From NCBI GenBank assembly GCA_937907605.1, contig CALCYI010000002.1:80230-144229 (forward strand): 64,000 bases of DNA, given 5' to 3'. This document shows, one piece after another, positions 34,156 to 41,913 of the stretch. Under the pieces are notes generated by a model. That model made no database searches and was not told the origin of the DNA. It saw only the letters and a program-made list of their open reading frames with translations. Position 1 is the stretch's first letter; each line of letters begins with the position of its first letter. Source of the DNA: an uncultured Clostridia bacterium (GTDB lineage: Bacteria; Bacillota; Clostridia; Oscillospirales; Acutalibacteraceae). Made by a program: the position numbers and the translations under genes.

Positions 34156-35396
34156 TTTCTCTCCTTTTTAGGAATACTTATCGTGATTGTTGTTCCTTCG
34201 TCAATACGGCTGTCAATATCCAGCGTTCCTTTGCACATTGTATTTATTCTCTCTCTTACGTTTGCAATACCAATATGATTGCCGTCTGTACTGTCGACAT
34301 TATCCGCATCAAAGCCTATACCGTTATCACTGATAATGATTTTATAAAAGTCGCTATCCTCTCTTGTGGCTATGTTTACCAAGCCGTGCTCACGGCTGCG
34401 AACTCCATGGCGGATTGCATTTTCAACAAGCGGCTGAATCGTCAGCGCAGGAAGAGCAAAGTCCTCTGCCTGAATGTCATACTCAACCGAGATTTTCGGA
34501 AAACGCAGCATTTCAATTCCTGCGTATACCTTTGTGTGTTCAAGTTCTTTGTTAAGCGGAATTAAATCCGTATCGTTCAGCGAATCAAGATTGCGCCTTA
34601 AATACGTTCCGAACTGCTCCGTTACCTTCGCCGCTTTATCGGGGTCGGTAATGCAAAGCGCCTGAATGGTGGACAGCGTGTTATACAGAAAATGCGGTTG
34701 AATTTGCGACATCATTATTTTTATTCGTTGCTCTGCTTTGAGCACGTTTTCGTGTTCCTTAACGAATTCAAGGTGCAGCCAGATATAATAGAACAGACTG
34801 CAGCATACAACGGCAATGGTTAAATAACTAACGGGATATACACGGAACGCCGGCGATATATCAAGAAGCACCGATGCAATAATTAATAAAGCATTTACAA
34901 TCGGTAGCCAAATCCACGTTTTTTCATTAAGGTATTCAGTGACCGTACAATAGACAAGATAAACAAGCAGAACAAAGCTGACGACGAAAGCGGTTTTGCT
35001 GAAATAGAATACGCCGCCATGATAATGGTTGTTTTCATCAATATAAAAAGCAAAGTGCGAAAATGTTGCCGTAAGATACACGGCTGCATTTACTGCGACC
35101 ATAACCCATGCGAAAGCATTTTTACCATTTGGTTTTACTAACTTGCAGAACAGAACAATAATGACAGGTCGAATAACGTAGCCGAATATACTTACAAGCG
35201 TTCTGATATACGGTGCAAATATTACCGTTTGAAGTAAATAATCAGCAACGTTTTGAAGCACCAGCACTCCGATAAGACCGACGATTGCAAACATGATGTT
35301 CTTTTGATTTTTATTAAGATAGTTGTCACGTGCTACAATAGGCGCCAAGCCAAATATCAAAATTGCAAGAGGGATTAAAATAATGTATTCAGTCAT
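34152..35396 (-). CDS. LytS/AgrC-like sensor histidine kinase
   Basis: A 414-residue kinase with about seven membrane helices in the first 215 residues, followed by a His_kinase domain (QIQPHFLYNTLSTIQAL, with His at about 240) and an HATPase domain (IQPLVENAIRHGV, IIISDNGIGFD, HIGIANVRERI). This architecture is shared by peptide- or surface-stress-sensing kinases in Firmicutes. Its promoter carries the same SARP box, so the system is predicted to be autoregulated. Confidence 0.87.
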   Translation of the reverse strand: MTEYIILIPLAILIFGLAPIVARDNYLNKNQKNIMFAIVGLIGVLVLQNVADYLLQTVIFAPYIRTLVSIFGYVIRPVIIVLFCKLVKPNGKNAFAWVMVAVNAAVYLTATFSHFAFYIDENNHYHGGVFYFSKTAFVVSFVLLVYLVYCTVTEYLNEKTWIWLPIVNALLIIASVLLDISPAFRVYPVSYLTIAVVCCSLFYYIWLHLEFVKEHENVLKAEQRIKIMMSQIQPHFLYNTLSTIQALCITDPDKAAKVTEQFGTYLRRNLDSLNDTDLIPLNKELEHTKVYAGIEMLRFPKISVEYDIQAEDFALPALTIQPLVENAIRHGVRSREHGLVNIATREDSDFYKIIISDNGIGFDADNVDSTDGNHIGIANVRERINTMCKGTLDIDSRIDEGTTITISIPKKERK

Positions 35397-35427
35397 ACAA
35401 TTAGTCCTTTTTTAGATTACTATATCT

Positions 35428-35461
35428 ATAGTATAGCATTGTGTCCAACAAATGTCCAACA
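35428..35461 (-). promoter_or_regulatory. SARP-type promoter of the two-component operon
   Basis: Minus strand: TGTTGGACA-TT-TGTTGGACA (35461 down to 35442), 8 nt, then TACTAT (35433-35428); TATACT at a 6-nt distance is an alternative -10. It stands about 32 nt before the kinase start. Confidence 0.7.
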
Positions 35462-35528
35462 AACAATAAAGTGCTATGAAAAAACTACGTTTGTCCTGTT
35501 GCGGTGCCCAAAATTTGTTTCGGCTTGT
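35442..35528. repeat. 86-bp repeat containing a SARP box, copy 2
   Basis: Direct copy of 33157-33242, with the 50-bp part at 35479-35528. The two copies flank the two-component operon in the same orientation, as if the promoter region had been duplicated. Confidence 0.75.
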
Positions 35529-35788
35529 GATAGACTGCCCTGCATTATACCACACTGAAAATAAATTACAAATCATTTTTTGAATGATGTAGATTTTTGA
35601 AGGGTTTTTATTATTGTTTTTCTAAAATTTTTTAAAGAGCCTTGTTAAGTTTTTATACTCAGCGAGGTTGTTGCAACGGTACTGTGACCGATTTTTGGGA
35701 CCTTGTTTTGCATTTTGAATAAATCACTTGCAATCCGACTTTTATTATGTTAAACAGAAAGTAGCATATTATATTTTGGAGGTGCTTT
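35529..35788. other. Intergenic region ahead of the recombinase
   Basis: AT-rich with no coding region. A possible sigma-E-like promoter (TTATGTT at 35745-35751, 13 nt, CATATTAT at 35765-35772) lies just before the GGAGGT ribosome binding site of the recombinase. This is a weak match, given as a lead only. Confidence 0.35.
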
Positions 35789-37573
35789 ATGGATAAGGTA
35801 TTTGCAATTTATTCCCGTAAATCAAAATTTACCGGCAAGGGTGAATCGGTTGAAAACCAGATTGAAATGTGCCGCGATTACCTGAAAATGCATTTTGGTG
35901 AGGAGGAAGCGGAAATGGCAATCGTTTTTGAGGACGAAGGCTTCAGCGGTAAAAACCTTGACCGTCCTCAGTTCAAGGAAATGATGAAGGCGATTAAGGA
36001 TAAAAAAATCTGCGCCGTCGTTTGTTACAGGCTTGACCGTATCAGCCGTAATATAGGCGACTTTGCAACGCTGATAACGGAACTGAATGCGATTGAAGTC
36101 GGCTTTATTTCCATTCGTGAGCAGTTTGACACGAACTCACCTATGGGCAGAGCCATGATGTATATCGCCTCCGTTTTCTCACAGCTTGAAAGAGAAACGA
36201 TTGCGGAGCGTATCCGTGATAACCTTCACGAACTCGCCAAAACGGGAAGATGGCTCGGCGGAACTACGCCTACCGGTTACGTATCTCAGGGGGAGGAAAC
36301 CGTAAACATAGACGGCAAGAAGAAAAAGGCGTTTCATCTTGCAGAAAAAGAAGATGAGAAGGAGCTTGTTAAGCTCATCTTTTCAAAATTCAAGGAAACG
36401 GATTCGCTCACCGCAACCGAAGCGTATCTTCTGGAACACAACTTCAAAACCAAAAACGGCAAAGATTTTACAAGGTTTTCTGTGAAATCAATTCTTGTGA
36501 ATCCCGTTTATATGATTGCCGACAACGACGCTTTCAAGTATCTGACCGATTGCGGCGTTGAACTCTACTCCGATGAGAGCGAATTTGACGGCGTTCACGG
36601 AATTATGGCATATAACCGAACGCATCAAGAGCAAGGAAAGGCAACTAAAATAAAACCTATGGATGAGTGGATTGTTTCCGTAGGAAAACACCCGGGCTTT
36701 ATCAGCGGTGCTGACTTTGTTGCGGTTCAGAATATGCTACAGCGCAATCAGTCGAAAGCTTATCGCAAAGAACGCAGCCACACGGCTTTGCTTTCGGGAA
36801 TACTGAAGTGCGGCAACTGCGGTGAGTTTATGCGCCCGCATATGACTCAGCGCGTCAACAAGGATAACGAGTTGACCTATTACTACTCCTGCAACCTGAA
36901 GCTGAGAAGTAAAAAATCCCGTTGCGACGGCAAGAACGCGAACGGCAACGAGATTGACAAAAAGGTTATTGAAGCAATCAAAGCGTTAGATTTGAACGGC
37001 GATGATTACTTTACTTCCTTAAAGAAAACGCTTTCTCAAAACGAAATTGAAAAGAACGACAGCGAAAGCGAAGCAAGCAAGCTTCAGGAGGAAATTGAAC
37101 AAGCGGAAAAGGATATTCAGAAATTAGTTGATTCGCTTACTGGTTCGGGCGGTGCTGAAAAATACATTCTTCAAAGGATTGACGAGCTTGGCAAAAAAGC
37201 AAATAATTATAAAGCACGGCTTGAAACCTTACAGTCCGATAACAGAGAATTGTTTGACCGGATAAATGCTGTTGATTTGATGAAGGATTTAATTAAGCAC
37301 TTTGCAAACAATGTTGACAGTTTGAGCATTGAGCAGAAGCGACTGGCTATTCGCACCTTCGTAAAAGAAGTTATCTGGGACGGCGAATATGCGCATATCG
37401 TGTTCTTCGGCGGCGAATATGACGACAGTCTGTCAAAGATAGTAAAAACGCCTGAAAACCCTGATGATAACGAGGATTTTTATCCGTCGGGTACGCATAG
37501 AAAACGAGCTTTTAATGCACTTCCGAGCAATGAAAAAACACGAGGGCGACGTTTTCCTCGGCGACACTATTGA
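35789..37573 (+). CDS. Large serine recombinase, SpoIVCA-type skin excisionase
   Basis: A 594-residue recombinase. The N-terminal resolvase domain (1-150) has FAIYSRKS with catalytic Ser9, VCYRLDRISRN and ASVFSQLERETIAERI. A Recombinase domain (about 180-290) follows, then a zinc ribbon LKCGNCGEFMRPHM...YSCNLK..RCDG (about 340-390) and a coiled coil (about 410-470). It should excise the element and rejoin sigK, as SpoIVCA does in Bacillus. TTGGAGGT precedes the ATG. Residues 573-594 (RAFNALPSNEKTRGRRFPRR-HY) come from sigK 3' DNA read in another frame. In the circle they would be replaced by the HTH-bearing frame at 11747. Confidence 0.92.
   Translation: MDKVFAIYSRKSKFTGKGESVENQIEMCRDYLKMHFGEEEAEMAIVFEDEGFSGKNLDRPQFKEMMKAIKDKKICAVVCYRLDRISRNIGDFATLITELNAIEVGFISIREQFDTNSPMGRAMMYIASVFSQLERETIAERIRDNLHELAKTGRWLGGTTPTGYVSQGEETVNIDGKKKKAFHLAEKEDEKELVKLIFSKFKETDSLTATEAYLLEHNFKTKNGKDFTRFSVKSILVNPVYMIADNDAFKYLTDCGVELYSDESEFDGVHGIMAYNRTHQEQGKATKIKPMDEWIVSVGKHPGFISGADFVAVQNMLQRNQSKAYRKERSHTALLSGILKCGNCGEFMRPHMTQRVNKDNELTYYYSCNLKLRSKKSRCDGKNANGNEIDKKVIEAIKALDLNGDDYFTSLKKTLSQNEIEKNDSESEASKLQEEIEQAEKDIQKLVDSLTGSGGAEKYILQRIDELGKKANNYKARLETLQSDNRELFDRINAVDLMKDLIKHFANNVDSLSIEQKRLAIRTFVKEVIWDGEYAHIVFFGGEYDDSLSKIVKTPENPDDNEDFYPSGTHRKRAFNALPSNEKTRGRRFPRRHY
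37497..37504 (+). other. Right attachment core (attR) of the skin-like element
   Basis: ATAGAAAA with element sequence CGGGTACGC to the left and sigK sequence CGAGCTTTTAATGCAC to the right. It is read as HRK in the recombinase and as IEN in sigma-K. Confidence 0.88.
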
Positions 37574-37856
37574 GGTCGACAAGGACGGTAATCCGCTTAC
37601 CGTCGAGGATACGCTCAGCGACGATTTTAATATTGAGGACGACCTTGAAAAGAAGATACGCTGGAGCAAGGTTAAGGCATACATAGAAAATATGGACGAC
37701 GACAGAGCGAGGGAAATAATTATCCTCAGATACGGGCTCAATAACAAAAGACCTCTCACACAGAGAGAGGTTGCAAAGCGCCTTAACATAAGCCGTTCCT
37801 ACGTATCGAGAATAGAAAACAAGACGCTCGGCGACATAAGAAAGCACGTTAAATAG
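37505..37856 (+). CDS. sigK: Pro-sigma-K, 3' half (no start of its own)
   Basis: C-terminal part of sigma-K, in frame with 11409-11746 when the core is joined. The junction restores CIENELLMHFRAMKKHEGDV, close to the CIENEILMHLRALKK of the Bacillus protein. Sigma region 3 and region 4 follow: AREIIILRYGLNNKRPLTQR and EVAKRLNISRSYVSRIE (recognition helix). An open frame extends upstream to 37464 but that part is element DNA. This half cannot make an active sigma factor before excision. It ends 49 nt before the fRMsr gene. Confidence 0.92.
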
Positions 37857-37905
37857 AGGTTGAAGCGGCAAAAGATATATGGTAGAATATCCTCGGGGTG
37901 AGGAT

Positions 37906-38349
37906 ATGAATTATGCATTACTCAGCAAACAGCTTGAAGCGCTCAGCGACGGAATTGAATACGATATTACCGTGCTTGCAAACGCTTCGGCGCTTTTATA
38001 CAGCTCGCTTGATGATATTAACTGGGCAGGGTTTTACGTGCTGAAGGGCGGGAAGCTCAGGCTCAGCGCGTTTCAGGGTAAGCCCGCGTGCACGGTAATC
38101 GAAATCGGGCGAGGAGTTTGCGGAAAGTGCGCGAAGGAAATGAAAACCGTAAGGGTAGATAACGTCCACGAATTTGAGGGTCATATCGCGTGTGACTGCA
38201 CCTCAAACTCCGAAATCGTAATTCCGATTATCAAAGACGGCGCGCTCTACGGCGTGCTTGATATTGACAGTCCGATATTCAGCCGCTTCGACGACGAGGA
38301 CAAAGAGGGGCTCGAGGACTTCGTTAAAGCGCTTGAAAAACACATATAA
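37906..38349 (+). CDS. Free methionine-(R)-sulfoxide reductase (GAF)
   Basis: A 147-residue GAF-domain enzyme of the fRMsr type, which reduces free Met-R-O. Hallmarks are INWAGFYVLKGGKLRL, FQGKPACTVI, GRGVCGKCAKE, HIACDCTSNSEIVIPI and the closing GVLDIDSP. The redox Cys residues in KPACT, GVCG and HIACD are all kept. ATG 37906 is chosen over 37879 because GGGGTGAGG lies 6 nt ahead. Role: oxidative-stress repair in the cytoplasm. Confidence 0.88.
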   Translation: MNYALLSKQLEALSDGIEYDITVLANASALLYSSLDDINWAGFYVLKGGKLRLSAFQGKPACTVIEIGRGVCGKCAKEMKTVRVDNVHEFEGHIACDCTSNSEIVIPIIKDGALYGVLDIDSPIFSRFDDEDKEGLEDFVKALEKHI

Positions 38350-38352
38350 AAA

Positions 38353-38377
38353 AGCCCGTGCAGAGCACGGGTTTTTA
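38353..38377 (+). terminator. Terminator after the fRMsr gene
   Basis: CCCGTGC-AGA-GCACGGG followed by TTTTT. The A-run on the left makes it useful for the convergent gene as well. Confidence 0.88.
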
Positions 38378-38380
38378 CTT

Positions 38381-39088
38381 TTATGAATTCATATTAGTAA
38401 CGGCTAAAACACCCATTATAATTGAAATTGCAATTCCGACAATACAAAGCGTTCTTGCCTTTTTTGCCTGACCGAGAAGCTCGGTATCGCCTACGCTCTC
38501 CGCAAAGCTTATTACACTGCCCGCCTTGCTGATACCCATACCACCGCAAATCCATGAAACAAGCGGAATAAGGAAAGCAAAGATAATAGCAACGATGCCG
38601 TTTTTCTTCGCCTTTGCAGCGGTCTGGTAATATTCCTGATTATTCTGCTGAGCGCCGAAGGGCTGCTGATAATTAAACTGCTGCGCGGGCTGAGGCTGCG
38701 GGTTCACGCCTGCATTCTGCATATAAGGCGCATTGTCGGCAGGGCTTGGCTGCGCGGGCTGATACGGCTGATATGCAGCCTGCTGCGGCTGAGACTGTGC
38801 CTGCTGGCTGTAGGGCTGATATCCCGTAGGATTCGGCTGCTGATAAGTGGGCTGCTGGGGCTGAACAGGCTGCTGTACGGGCTGCTGATAACCTGCTGCG
38901 CCTGCAAATGCTGCCGCGGCTCCTGCTTCCGACTGCGCCGCAGAAAGTACCGACTCCGGCGTCACCTGAGGTTCGGGGGCTGCTACAGACTCTGCTGCTG
39001 CAACCGGTGCTTCAACAACTGCTCCGCAAGCGGTACATACCGTAAAGCCTTCTCTGATTTCCGCTCCGCAATTACTGCAATAACTCAT
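38381..39088 (-). CDS. Zinc-ribbon, Gln/Pro-rich membrane protein
   Basis: A 235-residue protein. The N-terminal zinc ribbon is YCSNCGAEIREGFTVCTACG (residues 3-22). A long low-complexity Gln/Pro/Tyr tract runs from about 70 to 150. Two C-terminal membrane helices (IIFAFLIPLVSWICGG and CIVGIAISIIMGVLAV) resemble the DUF4190-type pair. Such proteins are common in Ruminococcaceae with no assigned role. The ribbon and linker are predicted to be cytoplasmic. Confidence 0.8.
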   Translation of the reverse strand: MSYCSNCGAEIREGFTVCTACGAVVEAPVAAAESVAAPEPQVTPESVLSAAQSEAGAAAAFAGAAGYQQPVQQPVQPQQPTYQQPNPTGYQPYSQQAQSQPQQAAYQPYQPAQPSPADNAPYMQNAGVNPQPQPAQQFNYQQPFGAQQNNQEYYQTAAKAKKNGIVAIIFAFLIPLVSWICGGMGISKAGSVISFAESVGDTELLGQAKKARTLCIVGIAISIIMGVLAVTNMNS

Positions 39089-39153
39089 AGTATTCTCCTT
39101 TATAAAAATAATTCTTTATATTTATATTACCATAAATTTCAATAAATTCAATA

Positions 39154-41628
39154 CTATTTTATTGCAATTACCTTATATTCCTTATCCTCAACCGCTTTTG
39201 TGAGCTCAGAGTCGTCAACCTCCTTTGAAAGAGTTACCACAGCTCTGTTTTCCTCGTGGCTTGCGGAAGCCTCGGTAACGCCGTCAAGAGATTCGAGCGC
39301 CTTCTTAACAGTAGCCTCGCAGTGAGGACACATCATACCTTCAATTTCAATAATCTTTGTCATTCCCTTTTCCTCCGTTTCAATAATCGCCCTCAAGTCA
39401 AGCTCTGCGGGCTTTATTTTTTTATCCCTCTTCGTGCTGTGAAGCTTAAAGAGATTGAGTCTCAGCGCGTTAGTTACAACGCAGAAGCTTGAAAGGCTCA
39501 TAGCCGCTGCGCCGAACATCGGGCTGAGAGTCCAGCCCGTAATCGGAATAAACAGTCCCGCCGCAAGCGGTATACCGATTAAGTTATAAATAAACGCCCA
39601 GAACAGGTTTTCGTGAATATTGCGCAGGGTTGCGCGCGAGAGCCTTATAGCCGCGGGCACGTCAGAAAGGCTACTGTTCATAAGCACGACATCCGCCGCA
39701 TCGGCGGCAATATCCGTACCCGTATTGACAGCCATACCTATATCAGCCCTTGTAAGCGCGGGCGCGTCGTTAATACCGTCGCCGACCATGCATACCTTGC
39801 CGTATTTGGAAAGCTTCCTTATAACTCGCTCCTTATCGCCCGGCATAACGTCGGAAATAACCCCGTCAACGCCTACCGCGTTTCCTACCGCCCCGGCAGT
39901 GCGGGCGTTATCGCCCGTAAGCATAACGACCTTAATTCCCATACCGTGAAGCTCGTCAACCGCCCGTTTTGAATCCTCCTTAACGGAATCAGCAACGGCA
40001 ATTATTCCCGCAAGCTTACCGTCAGAGGTAAAGAGGAGCGGCGTTTTTCCCTGTTCCGACAGCGCGTTGGCGGTATCTTCAACGCTCTTTGTAGCTATGA
40101 TAGTTGAAATGAACTTAAGGCTTCCGCCGTATACCTCCCTGCCGTCGACAAGCGCCTTAATTCCGCTGCCCGTAAGGGCTTTGAACTGCGCCGCCTCGGT
40201 AAGCGGAATATTGCTGCCAAGCGCATAGGCGCACACTGCCTTAGCAAGCGGGTGCTCGCTCTTATCCTCCGCGGAATATGCGAGGGAGAGCAGCTCGTTT
40301 TCGCTTATTTCATACGGAATAACGTCGGTAACCTCGGGGGCGCCCTTAGTTACCGTGCCAGTCTTATCAAGCACGGCAATCTGAATTCTGCCCGTCTCCT
40401 CAAGAGAGGCGGCGGTTTTGAAAAGAATACCGTTTTTTGCGCCGATACCGCTGCCTACCATAACCGCAACCGGAGTTGCAAGCCCGAGCGCGCAGGGACA
40501 GGAAATTACGAGAACTGTAATACCTCTTGAAAGCGCATATCCGAGCTCGCTTCCTGTTATAAGCCATATAGCGAAGGTTACAGCCGCTATCGCTATTACA
40601 ACGGGAACAAAGATCCCCGATACCTTATCGGCAATTTTTGCAATAGGAGCCTTTGTAGCCGAAGCTTCGCTCACCATTTTAATAATCTGGGACAGAGTCG
40701 TATCCTCGCCTACGCGGCTTGCCTCGCACTTAATAAAGCCCGAATAATTAATCGTAGCGGCGGATACGCTGTCGCCCGCTGATTTATCAACGGGGATACT
40801 CTCGCCTGTAAGAGCGCTTTCGTCAACCGCAGTTTCGCCCTCGATAATAATGCCGTCGGTCGCAATGCTCTCACCCGGACGAACTACGAAGATATCGCCC
40901 GCCTTAAGCTGTGATACGGGGACGGTAATCTCTTTACCGTCCTTTATTACGGTAGCCGTTTCGGGCGCGAGCGCCATTAGTCCCTTAAGCGCGTCGGTCG
41001 TCCTGCCCTTTGAATACGCTTCAAGGAGCTTACCGACGGTAATCAGCGTTAATATCATCGCTGCGGACTCAAAATACAGGGCGTGAAGCTCCGCGCCTGT
41101 AAAGAGAAGCACCACGCTGTACACGAAGGAAACGCCCGCTCCGAGCGCAACAAGCGTATCCATATTAGGCGAGCGGTGAAGCACGCCCTTAAAGCCGCTG
41201 ATAAAGAATTTTCTGTTAACTATGATCACAGCCGCCGCGAGAATAAGCTCAGCAACTCCTGCCCACATATGATTATTAACCATAAACGCGGGAAGCGGAA
41301 GTTTCCACATCATATGTCCCATAGAGATATACATCAGCGGGAGGAGAAATAGTATGGAGAGTATAAGCCGCCTTCTTATTTTCGGCGTTTCGGTATCCTT
41401 AAGGGCATTAGATGATAAGGGCGTATCGCTGTTTTTAAGCGACGCACCGTAGCCAGCAGCCTCAACGGCTTTGATTATTTCCTTTGAGGAGGCGCTGCCC
41501 TCAACGCCCATTGAATTTGTCAGAAGGTTTACCGCGCAGGAGGTTACTCCCTCAACGCCGCTTACCGCTTTTTCTACCCTTGCGGAGCAGGCGGCGCAGC
41601 TCATACCCGTAATGTTATACTGTTGCAT
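39154..41628 (-). CDS. copA: Copper-transporting P-type ATPase with two HMA domains
   Basis: A P1B-type ATPase of 824 residues that exports Cu(I). It has an N-terminal HMA domain (GMSCAACSARVEKAV, metal Cys 11 and 14), eight membrane helices including the ISCPCALGLATPVA ion-binding CPC, the phosphorylation site DKTGTVTKG, the TGES actuator motif, HP in SEHPLAKAV and GDGINDAPAL. Unusually a second HMA (GMMCPHCEATVKKALES) is fused at the C-terminus after a linker of about 25 residues. The two metal-binding domains differ: CAAC at the front, CPHC at the rear. The rear domain resembles a CopZ chaperone fused to its pump. Confidence 0.92.
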   Translation of the reverse strand: MQQYNITGMSCAACSARVEKAVSGVEGVTSCAVNLLTNSMGVEGSASSKEIIKAVEAAGYGASLKNSDTPLSSNALKDTETPKIRRRLILSILFLLPLMYISMGHMMWKLPLPAFMVNNHMWAGVAELILAAAVIIVNRKFFISGFKGVLHRSPNMDTLVALGAGVSFVYSVVLLFTGAELHALYFESAAMILTLITVGKLLEAYSKGRTTDALKGLMALAPETATVIKDGKEITVPVSQLKAGDIFVVRPGESIATDGIIIEGETAVDESALTGESIPVDKSAGDSVSAATINYSGFIKCEASRVGEDTTLSQIIKMVSEASATKAPIAKIADKVSGIFVPVVIAIAAVTFAIWLITGSELGYALSRGITVLVISCPCALGLATPVAVMVGSGIGAKNGILFKTAASLEETGRIQIAVLDKTGTVTKGAPEVTDVIPYEISENELLSLAYSAEDKSEHPLAKAVCAYALGSNIPLTEAAQFKALTGSGIKALVDGREVYGGSLKFISTIIATKSVEDTANALSEQGKTPLLFTSDGKLAGIIAVADSVKEDSKRAVDELHGMGIKVVMLTGDNARTAGAVGNAVGVDGVISDVMPGDKERVIRKLSKYGKVCMVGDGINDAPALTRADIGMAVNTGTDIAADAADVVLMNSSLSDVPAAIRLSRATLRNIHENLFWAFIYNLIGIPLAAGLFIPITGWTLSPMFGAAAMSLSSFCVVTNALRLNLFKLHSTKRDKKIKPAELDLRAIIETEEKGMTKIIEIEGMMCPHCEATVKKALESLDGVTEASASHEENRAVVTLSKEVDDSELTKAVEDKEYKVIAIK

Positions 41629-41680
41629 AAAAATCCATTTGAGGCTACCGTTAAGGCAACCTTTGTAAATAATCGGTTAT

Positions 41681-41860
41681 TTACTCGTCCTTCTGCGCCT
41701 CACAGCGTCCTGATCTTGCGCACTCAGAGCATTTATGACCGCAGGCTCCAACGCCTGCCTTTTTATCCTTAATAATTTTACGTATAGCAAGAAATACCAT
41801 AAATGCAACAATAAGAATAACAGCTATCGTTGCAAGATTATTCTGTATGAAGCGGAGCAT
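41681..41860 (-). CDS. FeoB-associated Cys-rich membrane protein, 59 aa
   Basis: Starts MLRFIQNNLATIAVILIVAF, a single membrane helix followed by a basic stretch (RKIIKDKKAG) and a Cys-rich end ACGHKCSECARSGRCEAQ. This is the layout of the small protein encoded downstream of feoB in many Clostridia. It follows feoB by 53 nt on the same strand. Four Cys may bind iron or form a cluster that helps Fe(II) transfer. Confidence 0.85.
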   Translation of the reverse strand: MLRFIQNNLATIAVILIVAFMVFLAIRKIIKDKKAGVGACGHKCSECARSGRCEAQKDE

Positions 41861-41913
41861 TTAATCATCCCCTTATTTATATATTATATTATTTCTCTTT
41901 GACAGTCAAGCTA

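Larger units (their letters stand above)
11739..37504. mobile_element. Skin-like integrative element inside sigK, about 25.8 kb
   Basis: The unit lies between two copies of ATAGAAAA (11739-11746 and 37497-37504); excision removes 25,758 bp. Evidence for a skin-type element: sigK is split at the core, the halves join in frame, and a SpoIVCA-type large serine recombinase lies at the right end reading into the 3' half of sigK. The interior holds a relaxase module, an RdRP-like polymerase, regulatory modules and secreted proteins, but no phage structural genes, unlike the Bacillus subtilis and Clostridioides difficile skins that I know of. REP-like repeats common on both sides of the host DNA are absent inside. 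It may be best described as an integrative mobilizable element that has settled in sigK. Confidence 0.92.

Noticed and set aside
11747..37504. Prophage
   Set aside because: No capsid, terminase, portal, tail or lysis genes are recognisable; the cargo is mobilization, regulation and secretion.
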